Position numbers and translations under genes: made by a program
Part shown: positions 1-7,645 of the stretch, piece after piece
Numbering within the stretch: the stretch's first letter is position 1
Layout of the letters: the number at the start of each line of letters is the position of its first letter
Notes under the pieces: generated by a model
What the model was told of the DNA's origin: nothing
What the model saw: the letters and a program-made list of their open reading frames with translations, nothing else
Databases searched by the model: none
Assembly (NCBI GenBank): GCA_000438255.1
Contig: FR901946.1
Coordinates: forward strand, 1-18,373
Length of the DNA: 18,373 bases
Direction: 5' to 3'
Origin: Clostridium sp. CAG:389
GTDB lineage: Bacteria; Bacillota; Clostridia; TANB77; CAG-508

Positions 1-1
1 T

Positions 2-64
2 TTCTATTTTGAATTCCAATCAAACGGTACAATTTTCAAAAACACATGGGCAAAGACACCATAG
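2..64 (+). CDS. Possible C-terminal tail of an upstream gene (partial)
   Basis: The frame beginning at base 2 is open from the window edge to a TAG at 62-64 and would encode about 20 residues ending NGTIFKNTWAKTP. The Asn-Gly-Thr and Trp-containing tail reads like protein, and it stops well before the rplI promoter. A second frame is also open here, to a TAA at 84-86, and a short minus-strand frame exists, so the choice is weak. No family can be assigned from so little. In many Bacillota gdpP lies upstream of rplI, but nothing visible here supports that identity. Confidence 0.2.
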   Translation, partial: FYFEFQSNGTIFKNTWAKTP

Positions 65-127
65 AAAGATTTTTACTGAACTTTAACATATTGTACAGAA
101 AATTTATAAAATAATATAGCTGTTGCA

Positions 128-156
128 TTGAAAAATCTTGAAAAATAGTGTAAACT
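128..156 (+). promoter_or_regulatory. Sigma-A-type promoter for rplI-dnaB
   Basis: TTGAAA at 128-133 and TAAACT at 151-156 are separated by 17 bp. The -10 lies about 45 bp upstream of the rplI start, and no other gene intervenes. This is a pattern match only. Confidence 0.55.
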
Positions 157-200
157 ATATGTAGTTAAAAATTATAAAAAAGTGAAGGGTTGTGATTTTT

Positions 201-647
201 GTGAAAGTAATATTAAAAGCAGATATAAAAGGTGTAGGAAAGAAAGATCAAGTGATAAATGCATCAGATGGATATGCACGTAATTTTTTATTTCCTAAAA
301 ATTTAGCAGTAGAAGCAAATGCAGAAAATATGAGTAAATTAAAAGCAAAACAAGATTCAAATGCTTTTAAGAAATCACAAGAAAAAGAAGAGGCAGAAAA
401 AATAGCAGAGAAACTATCAAAGATTTTATTAAAAATAAAGGTAAAATCTGGTGCAAATGGAAAAATATTTGGTGGAGTTTCTTCAAAAGAAATTGCTGAA
501 AATTTAGAAAAACAATATCAAATTAAAGTTGATAAAAAGAAAATAGACTTAAAAGATACAATAAAAATTTTGGGAACAGTTACTGTTGACATTAAATTGT
601 TTGAAGGTGTAATTGGAAAAGTAAAATTAGATATAATTTCTGAGTAA
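201..647 (+). CDS. rplI: 50S ribosomal protein bL9
   Basis: Structural protein of the large ribosomal subunit that binds 23S rRNA near the L1 stalk with its N-terminal domain and reaches outward through a long helix. From the GTG at 201 the product is 148 residues, the usual bL9 length, and begins MKVILKADIKGVGKK, the canonical family start. The bL9 signature GYARNFLFPKNLAVEA is at about residues 24-39, followed by a Lys/Glu-rich connecting helix (about 41-75) and the C-terminal domain. An in-frame GTG at 192 would add three residues but lies only 2 nt after the AAGGG at 185-189, too close for a binding site. From 201 the spacing is about 11 nt, so 201 is preferred. dnaB follows after 22 nt with no terminator, so the two genes should be co-transcribed. 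Confidence 0.95.
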   Translation: MKVILKADIKGVGKKDQVINASDGYARNFLFPKNLAVEANAENMSKLKAKQDSNAFKKSQEKEEAEKIAEKLSKILLKIKVKSGANGKIFGGVSSKEIAENLEKQYQIKVDKKKIDLKDTIKILGTVTVDIKLFEGVIGKVKLDIISE

Positions 648-669
648 TTAAAATTATGGGGGAATAGTA

Positions 670-2004
670 ATGGATATAGGAAAAGTACCACCACATGATA
701 CAGAAGCAGAACAAGCAGTAATAGGAAGTATGCTTACAGATAAAGAGGCTGTTGCTAGCAGTATAGAAGTTTTAAAAGAAGATGACTTTTATAGAGAAGA
801 TAATAGAATAATATATTCAGCAATGTTAAATTTGTATAATAGAGCAGAGCCAATTGATTTAATTACATTAAAATCTGAATTAGAATCAATGGGAAAATTT
901 GAGCAAGTAGGTGGTTTTGAATATTTAGCAGAATTACCAGAAAAAGTGCCAACAACAGCGAATGCTACAAAATATATTAAAATAGTTGAAGAAAAAGCTG
1001 TATTAAGAAATTTGATAAAAACTGCAAATGAAATAATAGATTTAGGATATGACCCAACAGAAGATGTTGAAGACATTATGGAAGGTGCAGAAAAAAAGAT
1101 TTTTAATATAATGCAAGATAAAAATCAAAAAGGATATTCACCTATAAAAGATATTTTAGTTGATAGTTTTACTCAATTAGAAGAGTTGTATAATAGAAAA
1201 CAACATATAACAGGTGTACCAACAGGCTTTTCAGATTTGGATTACAGAACAGCAGGTTTACATGGTTCAGAACTTATACTAGTTGCAGCAAGACCAGCAA
1301 TGGGTAAATCAGCATTTGCATTAAATATAGCAACAAATGCAGCAGTAAGAGGAAATACACCGGTTGCAATATTTAGTTTGGAAATGTCAAAAGAACAATT
1401 GGTAAACAGAATTCTATGTAGTGAAGCCATGGTAGATAGTAATAAAGTAAGAACAGGTAAGTTAGAAGATGAAGATTGGGGAAAATTGGCAGAAGCAATT
1501 GGACCACTTTCTGAAACGGGTATATATATAGATGATACACCTGGTATTTCTGTAATGGAAATAAGAGCTAAATGTAGAAAATTAAAATTGGAAAAAAATA
1601 TTGGACTAGTTGTGATAGATTATTTGCAATTAGTACAAGGAAGTAATAAACGAAATAGCAGTCGTGAACAAGAAATATCAGAAATAAGTAGATCTTTAAA
1701 AATTCTTGCAAAAGAATTAAATGTGCCTGTAATTGCATTATCACAGTTATCAAGAGCTGTTGAACAAAGACCAGATCATAGACCAATGCTTTCAGATTTG
1801 CGTGAATCTGGTGCAATTGAGCAAGATGCTGATATTGTTATGTTTTTATATAGGGATGACTATTATAATGAGGATAGTGAAAAGAAGAATGTAGCTGAGG
1901 TTATTATTGCTAAACACAGAGGAGGCTCAACAGGAACAGTTGATTTAGGCTGGCTTGGAAGCTATACTAAATTTGTTAATTTGGAAAGAAGATTTGATGA
2001 CTAA
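670..2004 (+). CDS. dnaB: Replicative DNA helicase DnaB (DnaC in Bacillus naming)
   Basis: Hexameric 5'-3' helicase that unwinds DNA at the replication fork and recruits primase. The 444-residue product is full length for the family. The N-terminal primase-interaction domain covers about residues 5-105, starting PPHDTEAEQAVIGSML. The RecA-like ATPase domain covers about 180-444. Walker A is ARPAMGKS (207-214), Walker B IGLVVIDYLQ (311-320), the following helicase motif VIALSQLSRAVEQR (354-367), and the arginine-finger region IIAKHRGGS (412-420). No intein interrupts these motifs. The ATG at 670 follows GGGGGA at 658-663. The gene is second in an operon with rplI, a very common pairing. The stop codon is followed almost directly by the compound inverted repeat, which may end or process the transcript. 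Confidence 0.97.
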   Translation: MDIGKVPPHDTEAEQAVIGSMLTDKEAVASSIEVLKEDDFYREDNRIIYSAMLNLYNRAEPIDLITLKSELESMGKFEQVGGFEYLAELPEKVPTTANATKYIKIVEEKAVLRNLIKTANEIIDLGYDPTEDVEDIMEGAEKKIFNIMQDKNQKGYSPIKDILVDSFTQLEELYNRKQHITGVPTGFSDLDYRTAGLHGSELILVAARPAMGKSAFALNIATNAAVRGNTPVAIFSLEMSKEQLVNRILCSEAMVDSNKVRTGKLEDEDWGKLAEAIGPLSETGIYIDDTPGISVMEIRAKCRKLKLEKNIGLVVIDYLQLVQGSNKRNSSREQEISEISRSLKILAKELNVPVIALSQLSRAVEQRPDHRPMLSDLRESGAIEQDADIVMFLYRDDYYNEDSEKKNVAEVIIAKHRGGSTGTVDLGWLGSYTKFVNLERRFDD

Positions 2005-2209
2005 AAAGAGGGATTGGGGGACAGGTCTTCAATCCCTAAATTTTTAAAATTATTATATGCAATTATTATATATTAATATTTTTAGAAAAAATGCTATCTG
2101 GGGTCTACCATAGGGACTTTTTCTTTAAATATTAATATATAATAATTACATTCTAATATAAAAATAAAATTTTTAGGGATTGAAGACCTGTCCCCAATCC
2201 TGTTTTTTA
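2002..2209. repeat. REP/MITE-like compound inverted repeat between dnaB and tilS
   Basis: Two near-identical arms face each other. The left arm (about 2010-2045) and right arm (about 2166-2201) are reverse complements apart from one extra G in the left arm and small indels in the A/T part. Each arm is itself a small hairpin: GGGATTG (2010-2016) pairs with CAATCCC (2030-2036), and GGGATTG (2176-2182) with CAATCC (2195-2200). Inside lies a perfect 21-bp inverted repeat (2061-2081 with 2127-2147). Inside that, AGAAAAA (2084-2090) pairs with TTTTTCT (2118-2124), leaving a roughly 27-nt loop at 2091-2117. Two REP-like palindromes in inverted orientation are the layout known for REP doublets and REPINs moved by RAYT (REP-associated IS200-like) transposases. 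No transposase is present here and no second copy occurs in this window, so mobility is inferred. Confidence 0.8.
2176..2208 (+). terminator. Terminator-like hairpin with T6 just before tilS
   Basis: The right REP-like hairpin (GGGATTG 2176-2182 with CAATCC 2195-2200) is followed by TG and six T residues at 2203-2208. This has the form of an intrinsic terminator, and it ends directly before the tilS ribosome binding site. It could end the rplI-dnaB transcript or attenuate tilS. The larger fold of the whole repeat would compete with this small hairpin. Confidence 0.4.
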
Positions 2210-2218
2210 GGAGAAAAA

Positions 2219-3220
2219 ATGAGAGATAAAGTTTTAAATACAATAAATAAATATAATTTAATAAATGATGGGGATAAAGTTATTCTAGGTGTTTCAGGAG
2301 GACCTGACTCTATTGCAATGTTAAATATTTTAAATGACATAAAAAATGACAAAAACTTACATATGAATTTTGATATAATAGTAGCACATGTGAATCACAT
2401 GATTAGAGAAGAAGCAATTGATGACCAAAGATTTGTTGAAAATTTCTGCAAAAAAATAGGAGTTTCTTTTTACGCAAAAAGTATAGATGTACAAAAAATT
2501 GCTAATAATAAAAAAATAGGAACAGAAGAAGCTGGAAGAAATGCAAGATATGAATTTTTTGATGAAATTTTAGAAAAAGAAAATGCAAATAAAATTGCTA
2601 TTGCTCATAACAAAAATGATAAAATAGAAACTATTATAATGAATATGCTAAGAGGTAGCGGAATAGCAGGTTTGAAAGGAATTGAACCAATAAAAAATAA
2701 CAAGTATATTCGTCCTTTGATTGAATGTGAAAGATTTGAAATAGAGGAATATTGTGCTAAAAATGGTATTGAACCAAGGATTGATAAAACAAATTTTGAA
2801 AATGTGTACACTAGAAATAAAGTAAGAAATATTGTTATTCCATTTATAAAACAAGAATTTAATCCAAATATAATTCAAACAATGGATAGATTATCAGATT
2901 TAGTAAAGGAAGAAGACGAATACCTAGAAAAATTAGTTGAAACTAAATATAATGACTATGTAGAACAAGAAGACAAAGGGCAAATTATAATGAATTTAAA
3001 AGACTTTAATAAAGAGGAAAAGGTTATAAAATCAAGACTTTTATTATATACTATATCAAGACTTTTAGGAACAACAAAAGGAATAGAAAAAATACATATA
3101 GAAGATATTATAAAATTATGTGAAAAAAATATAGGTAATAAATATTTAACCCCAAATAAAAATATAAAAATACTAGTGAAAAATCAAAAAATTTATTTTA
3201 TAAATCAAAATTTGACTTAA
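2219..3220 (+). CDS. tilS: tRNA(Ile)-lysidine synthase
   Basis: ATP-dependent enzyme that converts C34 of the CAU-anticodon tRNA-Ile2 to lysidine, so that it reads AUA and accepts isoleucine. The PP-loop SGGPDS is at residues 26-31. It is followed by the family block VAHVNHMIREEAIDDQ, then GTEEAGRNARYEFF, and IAHNKNDKIET leading into NMLRGSGIAGLKGI. The last blocks carry N and K where many homologues have the H/D/Q pattern AHHxDDQxET. From ATG 2219 the product is 333 residues, nearer the short Aquifex-type enzymes than the ~430-470-residue E. coli and Bacillus forms, so the C-terminal region is reduced. A longer TTG start at 2180 lies inside the REP-like repeat and has no ribosome binding site. 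ATG 2219 has AGGAG at 2209-2213, 5 nt away. AUA is abundant in this window, so this enzyme should be essential here. Confidence 0.93.
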   Translation: MRDKVLNTINKYNLINDGDKVILGVSGGPDSIAMLNILNDIKNDKNLHMNFDIIVAHVNHMIREEAIDDQRFVENFCKKIGVSFYAKSIDVQKIANNKKIGTEEAGRNARYEFFDEILEKENANKIAIAHNKNDKIETIIMNMLRGSGIAGLKGIEPIKNNKYIRPLIECERFEIEEYCAKNGIEPRIDKTNFENVYTRNKVRNIVIPFIKQEFNPNIIQTMDRLSDLVKEEDEYLEKLVETKYNDYVEQEDKGQIIMNLKDFNKEEKVIKSRLLLYTISRLLGTTKGIEKIHIEDIIKLCEKNIGNKYLTPNKNIKILVKNQKIYFINQNLT

Positions 3221-3237
3221 CCTAAGTATCCGTAAAG

Positions 3238-3259
3238 CTTAGAAAACTAAGAGTTTTTT
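3238..3259 (+). terminator. Weak terminator-like hairpin after tilS
   Basis: CTTAG (3238-3242) and CTAAG (3247-3251) enclose an AAAA loop and are followed by AG and T6 (3254-3259). The stem is only 5 bp and AT-rich, so termination would be inefficient. A further CTAAG at 3222-3226 could pair with the same CTTAG instead. Confidence 0.35.
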
Positions 3260-3285
3260 GTAATAAAAAAGTAATAAAAAAATTA

Positions 3286-3314
3286 TTGCAAATGAAAAAC
3301 ATATATGTTATATT
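3286..3314 (+). promoter_or_regulatory. Sigma-A-type promoter for ftsH
   Basis: TTGCAA (3286-3291) and TATATT (3309-3314) are separated by exactly 17 bp. The -10 is 45 bp upstream of the ftsH start, which allows a short leader. Confidence 0.6.
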
Positions 3315-3359
3315 TTGAATGTCCATGAGCAAATGATGTGAACAGAGGGAGGAATTATT

Positions 3360-5171
3360 TTGAAAAACGGAATTAAAACATTAGCAATGTGGCTAATAAT
3401 CGGAGTAATAGTTATAGGAGTTTTGTCATCAATAATGACAAATACAAACACAAAACTAAAATATTCAGAATTAATTGCGAAAATAAATGAGGGAAAAGTA
3501 GAATCAATAGTTATAGATGCAGATGGAACTTCTGCAACAGTGCAACTATCTGATGATAAAGTAAAAAAACAAGTAAATATTCCAAATATGGAAAACTTCA
3601 TGAATTATACTGATGAATTTATTAAAAATGGAGCATTTACATTAGAAGAAAGTTCTGAATCAGTATTTTCAATAATCTTAGGTTTATTAACACCATTTGG
3701 AATTTTAATAATATTCTTTATATTCTGGTTCTTCATGATGGGTGGAGCTGCCAATAGTCAAGGTGGCGGAAAATCTATGTCATTTGGAAAAAGTAAAGCC
3801 AGAATGATGACACCAGCAGATAGAAATAAAATTTCTTTTGATGATGTTGCAGGTGTTGATGAAGAAAAAGAAGAACTACAAGAAATTGTTGAATTTTTAA
3901 GAAATCCAAAGAAATTTACAGATATGGGAGCAAGAATACCAAAAGGAGTTTTATTAGTAGGTCAACCAGGAACTGGTAAAACATTACTTGCAAAAGCAGT
4001 TGCAGGTGAAGCAGGTGTACCATTCTTTATTATAAGTGGTTCAGACTTTGTTGAAATGTTTGTAGGTGTTGGTGCTTCAAGAGTTAGAGATTTATTTGAA
4101 CAAGCTAAGAAAAATGCACCATGTATCATATTTATAGACGAAATTGATGCTGTAGGACGTCAAAGAGGTGCTGGTTTAGGTGGAGGACATGATGAAAGAG
4201 AACAAACATTAAACCAATTATTAGTTGAAATGGATGGTTTCTCAGATAATGAGGGGGTTATTGTTTTAGCTGCAACAAACAGACCTGATGTATTAGATAA
4301 AGCTTTATTAAGAGCAGGAAGATTTGATAGACAAATAGTTGTTGGAGCTCCTGATGTTAAAGCAAGAGAACAAATATTAGAAGTTCATGCAAGAAAGAAA
4401 AGATTAGCAGATGATGTTGACTTAAAAGTAATTGCAAAAAATACATCTGGATTTGCAGGAGCGGACCTAGAAAATGTATTAAATGAAGCAGCACTTTTAG
4501 CAGCAAGAAGAAATCTAAATGAAATTGGAATGAAAGAAATTGAAGATGCTATGGTTAAAGTAACTATGGGACCTGAAAAGAAAACAAGAGTAAGAAGTGA
4601 AAAAGAGAATAGATTAGTATCATATCATGAAGCGGGTCACGCAGTTGTAAGTCATTACTTAGAAACACAAGATCCAGTACATCAAATATCAATTGTACCA
4701 AGAGGTATGGCTGGTGGTTATACAATGTATAGACCAACAGAAGATAAAAACTTTATGTCAAAAACAGAAATGGAAGAAAACATTGTATCACTTTTAGGTG
4801 GTAGAGTTGCAGAAGCATTAATATTAAATGATGTTTCAACAGGTGCAAGCAATGATATTGAAAGAGCAACAAAAATTGCTAGAAGTATGGTTACTAAATA
4901 TGGTATGAGTGAAAGAATTGGTACTTTAATGCTTGGTTCTGATCAAAGTGAAGTATTTTTAGGTAGAGATTTTGCTCAATCAAAAGAATATTCAGAAGAG
5001 ACAGCTGGTATTATAGATGAAGAAACAAAAGCTATTATTGATAAAGGTTATAATAGAGCTAAACAAATTCTTACTGACCATGTTGATAAACTACATGCTG
5101 TTGCTGCTGTTTTACTTGAAAAAGAGAAAATTGAAGCAGATGAATTTGAAAGAATTTTTGAAGGTGAATAA
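3360..5171 (+). CDS. ftsH: ATP-dependent zinc metalloprotease FtsH
   Basis: Membrane-anchored AAA+ protease that extracts and degrades misfolded membrane proteins and short-lived regulators. The 603 residues show TM1 at about 6-26, an extracytoplasmic domain (about 30-100), and TM2 at about 103-127. The AAA module has Walker A GQPGTGKT (201-208), Walker B IIFIDE (256-261), and the second region of homology NRPDVLDKALLRAGRFDR (307-324) with arginine fingers R321 and R324. The protease domain has HEAGH at 423-427 and the third zinc ligand D499 in TGASNDIERAT. The start is a TTG at 3360, 7 nt after GGGAGG (3347-3352), and places a positively charged N-terminus before TM1. One oddity is alanine at 319 in LLRAGRFDR, where almost all FtsH proteins have proline. 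It follows tilS, as is common, but no hpt lies between them. Confidence 0.97.
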   Translation: MKNGIKTLAMWLIIGVIVIGVLSSIMTNTNTKLKYSELIAKINEGKVESIVIDADGTSATVQLSDDKVKKQVNIPNMENFMNYTDEFIKNGAFTLEESSESVFSIILGLLTPFGILIIFFIFWFFMMGGAANSQGGGKSMSFGKSKARMMTPADRNKISFDDVAGVDEEKEELQEIVEFLRNPKKFTDMGARIPKGVLLVGQPGTGKTLLAKAVAGEAGVPFFIISGSDFVEMFVGVGASRVRDLFEQAKKNAPCIIFIDEIDAVGRQRGAGLGGGHDEREQTLNQLLVEMDGFSDNEGVIVLAATNRPDVLDKALLRAGRFDRQIVVGAPDVKAREQILEVHARKKRLADDVDLKVIAKNTSGFAGADLENVLNEAALLAARRNLNEIGMKEIEDAMVKVTMGPEKKTRVRSEKENRLVSYHEAGHAVVSHYLETQDPVHQISIVPRGMAGGYTMYRPTEDKNFMSKTEMEENIVSLLGGRVAEALILNDVSTGASNDIERATKIARSMVTKYGMSERIGTLMLGSDQSEVFLGRDFAQSKEYSEETAGIIDEETKAIIDKGYNRAKQILTDHVDKLHAVAAVLLEKEKIEADEFERIFEGE

Positions 5172-5180
5172 AAAATATGA

Positions 5181-5220
5181 AAGGAGCAGGAATTATATTC
5201 TATGCTCCTTAAATTATTTT
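5181..5220 (+). terminator. Probable terminator after ftsH
   Basis: AAGGAGCA (5181-5188) pairs perfectly with TGCTCCTT (5203-5210). The loop contains a further GAAT/ATTC pairing. The following tract, AAATTATTTT, is U-rich but interrupted, so strength is uncertain. Confidence 0.55.
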
Positions 5221-5294
5221 AGAAATTCTATATTGTGTATTGAACAGAAAAAATTACAAAATCATATAAGTCTATATTTTCTAAGCTACAAAAA

Positions 5295-5323
5295 TTGATA
5301 TATGTATGTTTATATGTTATAAT
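5295..5323 (+). promoter_or_regulatory. Sigma-A-type promoter for the 5351 gene
   Basis: TTGATA (5295-5300) and a consensus TATAAT (5318-5323) are 17 bp apart. The leader to the start codon would be only about 20 nt and carries AAGGAGG at 5337-5343. Confidence 0.65.
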
Positions 5324-5350
5324 ATTAGGAGATAAAAAGGAGGAAAAGAT

Positions 5351-5929
5351 ATGGGAGTCAAAATAAATATATCAGGATCAGAAATATCAGGTAATTCAAG
5401 AGTCCTTAATGGAATAAAGGCCAATAGTAAAAGTGATATTGAAGTAAATGTTAAAAAATCAGAAATTGTAGAAAATGCAAAAGTTATGAATGATATTAGT
5501 GCAGAAAATGGAACAGTAAGAGTCAATATTGAAGATATGAAATTAGGAAAAGATGCAGAATTTATGAATAATAGAAATGTTGAATTTGAAAGTAGAAAAG
5601 AGCAAAGTAGAGAAAGTCAAGTAAGTAGAGAAGACGGAGAAAATAGTTCAATAAATAAAAGTGAAGTATATATGACTACTTCAATGGTAAAAAAGAAAAA
5701 AAGCCTTTTTGAAAGAATAAAAGATATATTTAAATTTATAAAAAGAGAAAACGAAATAGATGATGAATTAGTTACTGTAATAAGAGAAGATGGACATAAA
5801 AAATTTGAAGATAAAATATCTCAAAATGAAAAATTAAAAGGTGTTGACTATAATGTCGCTAAGGAAATAGCAAGTAGAGAAGAACAACAAGTCAATAAAG
5901 AAATTGAAAATGAAGAAAAATATAGATAA
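5351..5929 (+). CDS. Unrecognised protein with three N-terminal ~26-residue repeats
   Basis: I do not recognise this 192-residue protein. The start is secure: ATG 5351 lies 7 nt after AAGGAGG. Residues 3-80 hold three imperfect repeats with periods of 27 and 26: KINISGSEI (4-12), EVNVKKSEI (31-39) and RVNIEDMKL (57-65). At a fixed distance in each follows VLN (18-20), VMN (45-47) and FMN (71-73). Alternating hydrophobic residues suggest short beta strands, possibly a small beta-solenoid. Residues ~80-105 are polar and Glu/Ser/Arg-rich. A basic amphipathic stretch KKKKSLFERIKDIFKFIKRE (about 114-133) could touch a membrane or nucleic acid, and the remainder is charged and helical. There is no signal peptide or clear membrane segment, so it is probably cytoplasmic. 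It has its own promoter. The sorted surface-protein gene follows after 66 nt with no clear terminator, so they may share a transcript. Confidence 0.8.
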   Translation: MGVKINISGSEISGNSRVLNGIKANSKSDIEVNVKKSEIVENAKVMNDISAENGTVRVNIEDMKLGKDAEFMNNRNVEFESRKEQSRESQVSREDGENSSINKSEVYMTTSMVKKKKSLFERIKDIFKFIKRENEIDDELVTVIREDGHKKFEDKISQNEKLKGVDYNVAKEIASREEQQVNKEIENEEKYR

Positions 5930-5995
5930 TGTGATATGACGTTAAAATATTATGAAAATAATCTTATTTATTAAATTTTAGGAAAGATATAAAAA

Positions 5996-7621
5996 ATGAA
6001 GAAAATAGTAATTATAATAAATATAATAATATTAATATCAGTATGTATTAATATAAATAATTCGAAAGCAGCAAATAAAGAAATAGATTATACAGAAACA
6101 CTAGAAACATTCAATAATCCAGAAAGAGGATTTTATACACCAGTATATATAAAATATAATGAAACTAATAATAAGTTAATTAGTGAAAGTGATGCAAAGA
6201 AAAACTTAATACATTTAAGGCTAGATATAGGAGCATTTTCGAAAGCAGTAAATGGAAAAAATGATATAGAGTTAACGCAAAATATGTTAGAATCATTTGA
6301 ACAAACATTAAAACTTATAAAATCAAATGGAGGAACAGCAATAATAAGATTTGCATATACATTTGAAGGCGAAAAAAATAAGGAACCATCAATGGAAATG
6401 TTATTAACACATATTAGACAATTATGCCCAATTATAACAAGAAACCAAGAAGTAATCTCATATATAGAGCTAGGATTTTTTGGACCTTGGGGAGAAATGC
6501 ATTCAAGTGATGTATGTACACAAGAAAATGTAAAAAAAGCATTAGATACAATGCTTGAAAATACACCTAAAAATATAAAAATTGGAGTAAGGCAACCACA
6601 ATACTATGCGTATTGGGCAGGAATTGAAAGAAGCAAAATAAATGAAAATATAACTACTCCTGAAATGACTTCATATAGAATTGGATTATATAATGATGGA
6701 TATTTAGGATCAGAAAGTGATTTAGGGACTTTTAAAAATAGAGAAGTAGAAATACAATGGCTTGAAAAACAAGCTTTGCATACACTTTATGGTGGGGAAG
6801 TTGTAGCAAATTATGCACAAGGAACACCATTGAATACTGTAAAATATATGTCAGAAGAAGCTTTTAGAACACATACATCATATTTAAATGGAATATATAA
6901 TGACAAAGTAATAGATTCATGGAAAAGTGAAAAATATGATGGTACAGATGAATTATATAAAGGACAAACAGGATATACATATATTGCTAATCATTTGGGA
7001 TATAGATTTGTGCTTAGAAAATCTAGCATATCAGAAACAATTAAACAAAATGAAAAACTTAGTATAGAACTAAACATTGAAAATGTAGGATTTGGAAATT
7101 TGGTTAATAATAAAATTGCTACACTTATATTATCAAAAGATGATAAAATTTATGAAATAAAAACAAATTTAGATGCTACAAAATTGAATTCAAAAGAAAT
7201 TACAAAAATTAAATTTGATATAGAATTACCAGATGGAATAGAAACAGGAAATTGGAATGTTTATTTAAGAATATCACAATATGGAAATATTAAAAATGAT
7301 AACAATTATTTATGTATTAGATTTGCTAATAATGGAGATATTTGGAATAAAACACTAGGTGCAAATTATATAGGAAAAATCAATATACAAGAAAAAGAAA
7401 ATATTGCTAACAATGAAACAGAAAGTGATGGTAATAATAATTTAAATAATGATATTTTAAATGAAGTTACAAATAATATCAATGATAATACACAAAATAA
7501 AGTAGACAATACAATAAGTAAAAATAGTTATCCTAAAACAGGAAAAAATTCAATTTTGATGACTGGAATAGGATTAATATTAATAATTATATCATGGATG
7601 ATTTTATATAAGAAGAAATAA
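5996..7621 (+). CDS. Secreted DUF4874/DUF4832-type protein with YPKTG wall-sorting signal
   Basis: The 541-residue product starts with a Sec signal peptide (MKK, a long hydrophobic core, likely cleavage near residues 24-26). The mature part begins with NPERGFY (41-47), the hallmark of DUF4874/DUF4832 proteins, which look like (beta/alpha)8 carbohydrate-active enzymes. GFFGPWGEMH (160-169) places E167 where glycosidases often carry a catalytic acid, and R118 and Y121 lie in IIRFAYTF. A beta-rich Ig-like region follows (about 335-445), then an Asn-rich linker (about 465-510). The C-terminus has YPKTG (512-516), a hydrophobic helix and a KKK tail, a complete sortase signal with Tyr in place of Leu. 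I infer a wall-anchored protein acting on host or microbial polysaccharide. Substrate and activity are unproven. AGGAAAG at 5980-5986 supports ATG 5996. The sortase is not in this window. Confidence 0.85.
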   Translation: MKKIVIIINIIILISVCININNSKAANKEIDYTETLETFNNPERGFYTPVYIKYNETNNKLISESDAKKNLIHLRLDIGAFSKAVNGKNDIELTQNMLESFEQTLKLIKSNGGTAIIRFAYTFEGEKNKEPSMEMLLTHIRQLCPIITRNQEVISYIELGFFGPWGEMHSSDVCTQENVKKALDTMLENTPKNIKIGVRQPQYYAYWAGIERSKINENITTPEMTSYRIGLYNDGYLGSESDLGTFKNREVEIQWLEKQALHTLYGGEVVANYAQGTPLNTVKYMSEEAFRTHTSYLNGIYNDKVIDSWKSEKYDGTDELYKGQTGYTYIANHLGYRFVLRKSSISETIKQNEKLSIELNIENVGFGNLVNNKIATLILSKDDKIYEIKTNLDATKLNSKEITKIKFDIELPDGIETGNWNVYLRISQYGNIKNDNNYLCIRFANNGDIWNKTLGANYIGKINIQEKENIANNETESDGNNNLNNDILNEVTNNINDNTQNKVDNTISKNSYPKTGKNSILMTGIGLILIIISWMILYKKK

Positions 7622-7645
7622 ATAAAAAATAACAATTACTAACTA

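Noticed and set aside
192..200. Longer rplI start at GTG 192
   Set aside because: It would be 2 nt from the AAGGG sequence and adds three residues before the canonical MKVILKAD start.
2180..2218. Longer tilS start at TTG 2180
   Set aside because: It lies in the right arm of the inverted repeat, has no ribosome binding site and adds residues unlike TilS. ATG 2219 has AGGAG 5 nt upstream and gives the family start.
5017..5298. Forward ORF of 93 codons overlapping the end of ftsH
   Set aside because: It overlaps the conserved ftsH 3' end in another frame, covers the terminator-like hairpin, and is Lys/Leu-biased in the way expected from AT-rich shadow reading.
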